Of a DNA stretch of 64,000 nt, positions 57,700 to 64,000 are shown in pieces. Positions within the stretch are counted from its first letter, which is position 1; every line of letters begins with the position of its first letter. This DNA comes from Flaccisagitta enflata. Taxonomy: Eukaryota; Chaetognatha; Sagittoidea; Aphragmophora. Below the pieces are notes generated by a model. The model saw only the letters and a list, made by a program, of their open reading frames with translations, did not search any database and was not told the DNA's origin. Where the stretch lies: contig OZ231127.1 of assembly GCA_965153355.1 (NCBI GenBank), positions 80,414,001-80,478,000 on the forward strand. Reading direction: 5' to 3'. The translations under genes were made by a program, and so were the position numbers.

Positions 57700-59270
57700 T
57701 GTAAAGAAGGGAGGTTTTACATTTGCAAAATAAATTGAAAGAAAAAAATGAAATTAAAAAGAAAAAGAAAGAAAAAAGAAGAAAATAGAAATAGAAGGAA
57801 AGAAAGTGGAAGTAAAGAAATAGAAAGAAAAAAAGAGAGAAAGAGAGCAAAGAATTTGGAAGGTCGGTAATTTGGTTATAAATGGATTTAGGGTTTGAGC
57901 CTCTTGTTCAACCGCAGAAAAAAAAAGAGGCATTTTCTGTTGTCAGCGCATCGAGGCTGTGGCCTTGATGCCGGCGACGGCTGCAGGGGCTTTGCACTTG
58001 ATGGTAGTGGCGGCTAGGGCTAAAAAAATTTGATGGCAGTGGAGGCGGAGTTGGTGGTGGCAAGGGTGGTTGGGACAATGGTGATGGAGGCCGCAATGGT
58101 GGTTATTGGCAGAGAAGGAGGAGACCCTAGCGGTAGAAGTTAATGGAAAGTAGTTACGCTCTTGTCATGCCAAAAGCTGCAGCGTTGGTGGCGGTGGTAG
58201 CTACGGTGGTAGCTACGGTGGTAGCTACGGTGGTAACAACGGTGACAGAGACGACAGATTATTTATTTGCGAAGGTGTTTACGACAGCAAGAACCAAAAA
58301 AAGTCAAAAATTTTTCAGGCTCTTTGACGCCTGCGTCGAGCTCAAAAATGATCATTTTTGACCCGGTCTGGAATCAATTGCCTCCCACACTATCCCCACA
58401 TAGGCCTTTGTCAAAAAAACCGCCACTTGGCGGTGGTTTAACTAAAGGAAAATAGCAAAATGAGTGAGAAAATGCTAGGAAACAATAAGATTCAGCTGAG
58501 AAAATTTTTTACACGTCTTGTTTGATGGGATGTGATCGTCACAGTGTTGTAATTCTTATCAATTCCGCAGAACATATCAGCTCATATACATATGAAAAAC
58601 AAATAATATTTTTTGCAGTCCTTCATATTAACTTTTTATGCCCGTATCAAAAATAATCTTATACGCTGTCAGTTGATAATCAACAATGGAAAAATTTCAG
58701 TTGATAACTTTCGTTCACAAAAAATCCATCTTCCTGTTGAGGCAACTCCATGAAATTTTTACTGCAGTAAGGGGACACACCCAGCTATGTGCATGTCAAA
58801 TTTTATCAAAATCAACCGATCCGAAGTGGGGTTTTCATCGATTTGTCCTTCCAAAACCAAGAAAATTACAATTTTCGAAAAAAACATTTTTGGCGGCCTA
58901 AATTTTATTACGGCTTCATATTGATAAAATTCGTATTTTCAAAAACATCAGATCTTAGGTTTGGTATTTTGCTTGCGGCTGATGTTCTTCATTTTTTCAT
59001 TTTTTCATTTTCCATACGAATTTAAAATTTAGGGCAGCACTTGTAATGCAGAATTTTTTTCAAGGAAATCGAATACAGCGGATAATTGTTTTCTTCAGTG
59101 ACATCAACCTCATTTACGCAATAATTTCTCCGCGTAAAAGCCGTTAAGAGTGGATTTCACTTATCTGTCGACAAAATGTATCTTGACCACCGAATTTTGA
59201 CTGTCTTGTCGGTATGCAAATTAGTTTATCATCCAAAAAAGATGTTCATGCTTGAGTATGTGTGCGGGCC
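57700..59270. other. Gene-poor interval
   Basis: It includes GAAA-like tract remains, a GGTGG-rich stretch (57950-58130) and a short tandem of GGTAGCTACGGT (58190-58235). No exon or RNA gene that I can support. Confidence 0.5.
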
Positions 59271-59278
59271 AGGGTTTG

Positions 59279-59358
<80 letters not shown>
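59279..59358. repeat. (GT)n microsatellite
   Basis: Pure GT run. Confidence 0.98.
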
Positions 59359-59363
<5 letters not shown>

Positions 59364-59439
59364 GGTGGATGTGCTGTATTGTATGAGCACTATGAAATGT
59401 TTTTCATACGGATTCCGGCAACTATAAAAGAGAGCAAGA

Positions 59440-59483
59440 AAGAAAGAAAGAAGTAAAGAATGAAAGAAGGAAAGAAAGAAGGA

Positions 59484-59551
<68 letters not shown>

Positions 59552-59600
59552 CAGAGAGAAAGAAAAAGAAAGGAAGAATGAATCAAAGGAAAGAAAGAAA
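59440..59600. repeat. (GAAA)n microsatellite
   Basis: AGAA tetranucleotides with GGAA variants at the left end. Confidence 0.97.
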
Positions 59601-59677
59601 GGCTGAGATATGAGCCTGGAGGCTGGGGGAGGGGGGGTATGAAGAAGGAGAAAATTCCCCATATGTGTGAAAGCATA

Positions 59678-59765
59678 GGTCATCGACCCCTTCGGGGCCG
59701 CTGCCCGAAAAAGAAAATTGTCGCTAAAGCGTTAAGTTTGGCGTTACCATGCCCCGAGCCATGGT
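59678..59765. repeat. GC hairpin landmark of a dispersed repeat
   Basis: CCCCTTCGGGGCCGCTGCCC is a near-perfect hairpin that also occurs at about 35955-35975, 61005-61020 (variant) and 61433-61455. Each copy lies near a TTAACGC/CTAACGC motif, a GGTACC motif and a GAGGCTGGGATTTGAG-type minisatellite, so these parts form one repeat family. Confidence 0.65.
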
Positions 59766-60015
59766 GCAACCTTCATTTTTATCAGGAGCCATTGTTTGGG
59801 CGAGTTTGAAGTTTGTATTGAATTTGTATTGGAATCAATATTTCTATTTTGCAAACTTTGTCTCTGCCATACATTTCTATAGAAATTTCATAGTCACCCT
59901 AACTACATTATGGTTCTCGATCAATTTAAAAGCATCTAGGCAAAGGAAAAAGTCGCATAAGCGTTCTATGGTCAGCGGTACCCGTTGCCCCTATATAAGT
60001 AAAAGAACATATATA

Positions 60016-60966
60016 CAGTGCGATGGGAGCAAAGACGACCTAGACTGAAGGATAGATTTCAAGTATTTTAATTTTATTTGATTTATATTAAAAATTGAGA
60101 TCTATGCTAATTAAAAGCTGCTTTATTGCTTGAATATGTTAGCTTTACTCATTCTTCAACTTTCGACTTAACTTTGAAAGTTTTATAGCTTTTTTTCAAT
60201 AAGAACAATTATGTAAATTAATATTTGGGCAAAGCTTAAAACTAGCATAAAACCTATAAAAATGGTCCGATTGAGATGATTCTTTTTTCTAGATTATATA
60301 AAATTTATTGCCTGATCAGATGTGCTAGGTTGAAACATTAAAAAAATGAAGTCCTGATGAAGTCAAGTCACAAGTAGAACAAGGCCGGATACACGGCTAC
60401 CCCAGTCGCGTGCGGGTGGGCAGGGGCTGTATTTGAGGTCACTCAATCATTTGGGCTGGAGCGGTGAGGCCAAAGACTGCAAAAACCAAAAAAAAGTAAA
60501 GTGTGACGGATGGACGGACCGACGGACAGACGGACGGACGGACGGACGGACGGACGGACCGACAAAGCGGGTTGTAGAGTCACGTAGCACACGACTATAA
60601 AAGAGACAAGCTAATATATTCAAGCCAGCTAAGTATTGACTAAGCTAATATATTCAAGCCAGCTAAGTATTGACTTATATATTATTTTCTGCTTTGATAT
60701 ATGAAGAGACAAAATATCTTCTGGACCAGTGAGATTGTAGCAACTTTGACGCACTTTGAAAGATTTTACGATTTAATTGATTTAAAACTTTTTAATTTTG
60801 CTTGGTGAATCTCCTACCATTCTATGAACTGTAATCAGGGCTTTTAAACCTAATGAATAGAGCAATTTTTGATTAATATAAATCTCAATTTTTTTACACA
60901 TCAAATGAAATCAAGATACCTAAAATCTATCCTCCAGTCTAGGTTGTCTTTGCTCCCATCGTACTG
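60016..60966. mobile_element. 951-bp foldback element with TA target site and nested repeat
   Basis: TIR CAGTGCGATGGGAGCAAAGA at 60016 and its inverse ending at 60966, with inverted similarity over about 130 bases. TA flanks both ends (60014-60015 and 60967-60968). This fits a Tc1/mariner-type MITE of a family different from that at 997-1597. A family A copy (60372-60595) and a 33-base direct duplication (60607 and 60642) lie inside. No transposase. Confidence 0.75.
60372..60595 (+). repeat. Family A repeat, well-preserved copy nested in the MITE
   Basis: GGCCGGATACACGGCTACCC at the left end, GTGCGGGTGGGCAGGGGC, a GGAC run (60511-60562) and GAGTCACGTAGCACACGACT at the right end. Confidence 0.85.
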
Positions 60967-60999
60967 TAAATCTTTGTGGATGTTTGATTGTGAGAGGGG

Positions 61000-61460
61000 C
61001 AGCGGCCCCAAAGGGACGGATCACCTATGCTTAGTAAGTTGGGAGGCTCTAGGCTTGGATTTGAGTCCCAATGCTAGCATTTTAGTCTCCAGGCTTAGAT
61101 TTGAGGCTGGGATTCAAGCGAATATAATGGGATTTAAGGCTGGGGTTTGAGCTTCAAGGCTGTGATTTGAGCCGCAATTTTGCCGTGAATTTTAGCTGGG
61201 ATTTGGCTTCATGACTGAGATTTGAAAGTTGAGACCGAGATTTGGGCATCGAGGCTTGGATTTACATTCAAGACTGGGATTTGGTCCTTGAGACTGGGGC
61301 TTAGTTCTCATGATTGAGCTATGAGTTTGGTGGAAGGATACTTCGACAAAGAATAGTCGCAAAAGCGTTAGATGATCAGCGGTACCCGAGCCCTGCTTAA
61401 GTAGGTTGTGGTTGAAGTTGAGGGGGTAGCAGGGCAGCGGCCCCGAAGGGGTCGATGACT
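61000..61460. repeat. Dispersed repeat with GGGATTTGAGCTTCAAGGCT minisatellite
   Basis: It begins with GGCAGCGGCCCCAAAGGGAC and has about ten degenerate units of the GAGGCTTGGATTTGAG type. It ends with GCGTTAGATGATCAGCGGTA and the GGCAGCGGCCCCGAAGGGGT hairpin. Confidence 0.7.
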
Positions 61461-61655
61461 TCACACAAATTACCCAGGTCGCCCAAGGGTAATATTTGGT
61501 TTGCGATACCCGTTGCCCTGCTTTGCTTGATTGAGAATTGGAGTGAGTGAAAGCAGGATAGCGGCAGAGAAAAAGAAATAAAGAAATAAGAATGAAAGAA
61601 GATAAATTTACGTAGAGCTAGAGAGACTAACAAGTTATCCAGGCACGGTTACAAT

Positions 61656-61675
61656 ACACACACACACACACGCAA

Positions 61676-61733
<58 letters not shown>
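61656..61733. repeat. (CA)n microsatellite
   Basis: CA run with one CGCAAACG interruption. Confidence 0.97.
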
Positions 61734-61736
<3 letters not shown>

Positions 61737-61779
61737 TTTTCGCAGTTTAGGACTCGTGGATTCTGAAAATTCAAACAGA

Positions 61780-61875
61780 TGGATGGACCGAGGGAAGGAC
61801 GTATGGACGGACACATGGACGGACGCATTGACGGACGCATGGACAGACGGGCAAATGGATGAACGGACAGACAAA
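61780..61875. repeat. GGAC/GGACGCATGGAC tandem
   Basis: Degenerate GACGGACGCATGGACGGAC units; the tail of a diverged family A or B copy. Confidence 0.6.
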
Positions 61876-61879
61876 ACTT

Positions 61880-62525
61880 CTTGTATTGTTGATGTCAGTA
61901 AATTAAAACGAGATGTGCTGCGAAGTTTTAAGGGAACATTCGGAAAAGAATGGAAGGAAAAGAGACTTTTTTTTTTCATTTTTTATTTTTTGAAAAAACG
62001 TCAATAACTTTTGATTGAGGCACAAATTCGTATCAATTTTTTCGCTGAATTACTTGCAATAACATATATAATAAATAGAAAAAGCCAGATTTTGGTCCAA
62101 AAGATGTTGAATTTTGACCCCCAATGAATGGCAAGCGTTTTACAAGCTTGCTTGCTGTCTTACACGATTCTCAGTCCCAAACTGTCGCTGTTAAGATCAC
62201 ACGAGAAAACCAAAATCCATTTATGCCACTGCACTTCCAAGTTTTGGTTTGATTTATGTTTTCTCTTCCAGTCTCTGCGTTAACGAGATTGTGCCACTAA
62301 GATGGCCTTCGTGTATTCTTTTAGGTTTTTCCCGAGTGGGCAATAAAAAAATCAAGGGGACTAAAGCGAAGCTGTAGGTCTTCTTTCAAAGCTTCCTCTT
62401 CTACGTTCTTTTTTGCCAATGGACGAATGCATGGGTGGAGTAAAAAGATGAAAGCAGAATCAAAATGAGAACGGACGGACGGATCAAAAGTGACGTTTCA
62501 TTCACTGTGAGCTCCGGAGGCACAA
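61880..62525. other. No supportable gene
   Basis: AT-rich sequence without recognisable exons or RNA genes. Confidence 0.5.
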
Positions 62526-62529
62526 GGAA

Positions 62530-62700
62530 ACAAGGCCGGATACACGACTTCCCTTGTCGCGCAGGCGTGCGAGTGGGCAGTGGTCATATTCCAGGTCACT
62601 AAAGCATTTGGGCGGAAGCAGTTAGGCCAAAGGCCGCATAAAAAAGTTAAGGTTGACGGACTAACCGACGGACGGACGAACGGACAAAGCACGCGTCTAA
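62530..62700 (+). repeat. Family A repeat copy
   Basis: ACAAGGCCGGATACACGACT, GTGCGAGTGGGCAGTGG, AAAGCATTTGGGCGGAAGCA, then GGACGGACGAACGGACAAAG. Confidence 0.75.
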
Positions 62701-62847
62701 AAAAAAAAGAGGAAGAAAACAAAACGCTTCAGGGTAGAAACTTGAAACTCGATGGCAAAGCAAAGAAAGAAACAGAATCTTCTTTCCTGCTTATCTTTCC
62801 GATTCGATGTTCAGAGGCAAAAAAGGCGAATTTTGAGTGTTGCCTTC

Positions 62848-63822
62848 GCGGGTTTCATGGTTACAATTCACGTCACCGTTCAGGCCACATTCGTGGTAAA
62901 TCCTGGGCATCTGAACATTTGCCTTTGCCATTTCTTTTGCCCTTGTTTTTGCCTTTGCCTTTGCCATTGTCATTGCATTTTCCTTTGCTTTTTCCTTTGC
63001 GGGTTTCATGGTTACAATTCACGTCACGGTTCAGGCTACATTCGTGGCAACTCCTGGGCATCTGCGCATTTGCCTTTTCCTTTTCTTTTGCCCTTGTCTT
63101 TGTCTTTGCCTTTGCCATTGCCATTGCAATTTCTTTTGCTTTTTTCCTTTGCGGGTTTCATAGTTACAATTCACGTCACGGTTCAGGCCACATTCATGGT
63201 AAATCCTGGGCATCTGAGCCTTTGTTGTGCCTTTGCCTTCAACGTTACTTTTGCTTTTGCATTTGCCATTGCTATTGCCTTTGCCTTTGCCTTTGCCTTT
63301 GCCTTTGCCTTGGTCTTTGCCTTTGCCTTTGCCTTTGCAATTTCCTTTGCCTCTGTCGCTTCCTTTGCCTTTGCCTTTGCGGGTTTTATGGTTACAATTC
63401 ACGACACGGTTCAGGCCACAATCATGGCAATTCCTGGGCATATGAGCATTTGCCTTCGCCTTTTCATTTGTCATTGCCATTGCATTTCCTTAGCTTTTTT
63501 CCTTTGCCTTTGCCTTTGCCTTGGTCATTGCCTTTGCCTTCGCCATTTCCTTTGCCTTTGACGTTACATTTGCCTTTTCCTTTTCCTTCGTCGTTTCCTT
63601 TGCCTTTGCCTTGGTCATTACCTTTGCCTTTGCCTTTGCCTTTGCCTTCATCATTGCCTTTGCCTTTGCCTTTGCCTTTGCCATTTCCTTTGCCTTCGTC
63701 GTTTCCTTTACCTTTGCCCCTGCCTTTGTCATTGCTATTTCCTTCGCCACAGTCATTGCCTTTGCCTTTGTCATTTCCTTGGCCTTTTTTATTGACATTG
63801 CATTTTCCTTTGCTTTTTGCAG
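62848..63822. repeat. Compound repeat: 70-bp unit alternating with (GCCTTT)n
   Basis: A unit of about 70 bp (GCGGGTTTCATGGTTACAAT to CCTGGGCATCTGA) starts at 62848, 62999, 63151 and 63379. The spaces are filled with GCCTTT hexanucleotides and ATTGCC/TTTCC variants, which continue alone to 63822. Long open frames on both strands (Phe/Ala/Leu- or Lys/Ala-rich) follow from the hexamer having no stops in those frames. Confidence 0.93.
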
Positions 63823-64000
63823 GAAAACAGGGCGGACGAACAGACTATGTGCATGTGTATTCACTATCTCAGAAAACTTAACATGAGATTGTCTGTCTTG
63901 TTACAAAGCTTTTTTCTTTACGAACGAGCAACTTCCTCTCTATCTTAAACTCGACCAAACCTTTGAGCGGAGATCATAAAAGAAGAATGAAATCAAATAA

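Noticed and set aside
62580-63881. 433-residue plus-strand ORF and its minus-strand Lys/Ala-rich partner
   Set aside because: Generated by the GCCTTT hexamer and the 70-bp repeat; both strands open at once and no domain is present.

Overview
This window looks like a repeat-dense stretch of an invertebrate (metazoan) nuclear genome. Host-type coding sequence appears only as short exons with GT-AG introns. They encode extracellular or membrane parts: a von Willebrand A domain, a single transmembrane helix and a tail with an NPxY motif. Most of the remaining bases are microsatellites, minisatellites, foldback elements and retroelements. The species cannot be named from sequence alone; a degenerate TTAGGG-type array near 17.05 kb fits a metazoan.

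Layout. 0-4 kb: long CT microsatellites, a 601-bp Tc1/mariner-like MITE, and a possible terminal exon of an acidic protein. 4.2-8.5 kb: an apparently intact two-ORF non-LTR retrotransposon on the minus strand, whose ORF1 stop and ORF2 start overlap. 9-16 kb: minus-strand exons of a VWA receptor-like gene (VWA exons 15571-13460, transmembrane exon 12614-12486, tail exon 10491-10375), with low-complexity DNA and two related GGAC-bearing repeat families between them. 16-20 kb: repeats, no convincing gene. 20.3-24.5 kb: a 46-bp satellite broken by a foldback element and a decayed hAT element.

24.5 to about 53 kb is the exceptional part: one giant retroelement, mainly on the minus strand. Read 5' to 3' (right to left) it carries an orphan ORF, a 238-aa coiled-coil ORF with a PPPSY late-domain-like motif, an overlapping 2178-aa ORF, a 2267-aa coiled-coil/zinc-cluster ORF, a Gag-like ORF with Cys/His cluster, and a Ty3/gypsy-type Pol (protease, RT, RNase H, DD35E integrase). 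Gag and Pol share a frame and are separated by one TGA followed by CTAG, a recognised readthrough context. A 3.4-kb palindromic element flanked by the direct repeat GTCACCAT sits between the 2267-aa ORF and Gag; the frames agree on both sides of it, so these were probably once one ORF. Convergent to pol, on the plus strand, lie a four-exon gene for a small signal-peptide/one-helix membrane protein with its own TATA/Inr promoter, and a second small membrane protein. The left terminus abuts the satellite and contains a minus-strand TATA box, as a 3' LTR would; no matching copy is visible on the right.

54-64 kb: a small plus-strand pair of exons of an extracellular protein, then mostly simple repeats, a TA-flanked foldback element carrying a nested repeat copy, and a compound hexanucleotide/70-bp repeat at the right edge.
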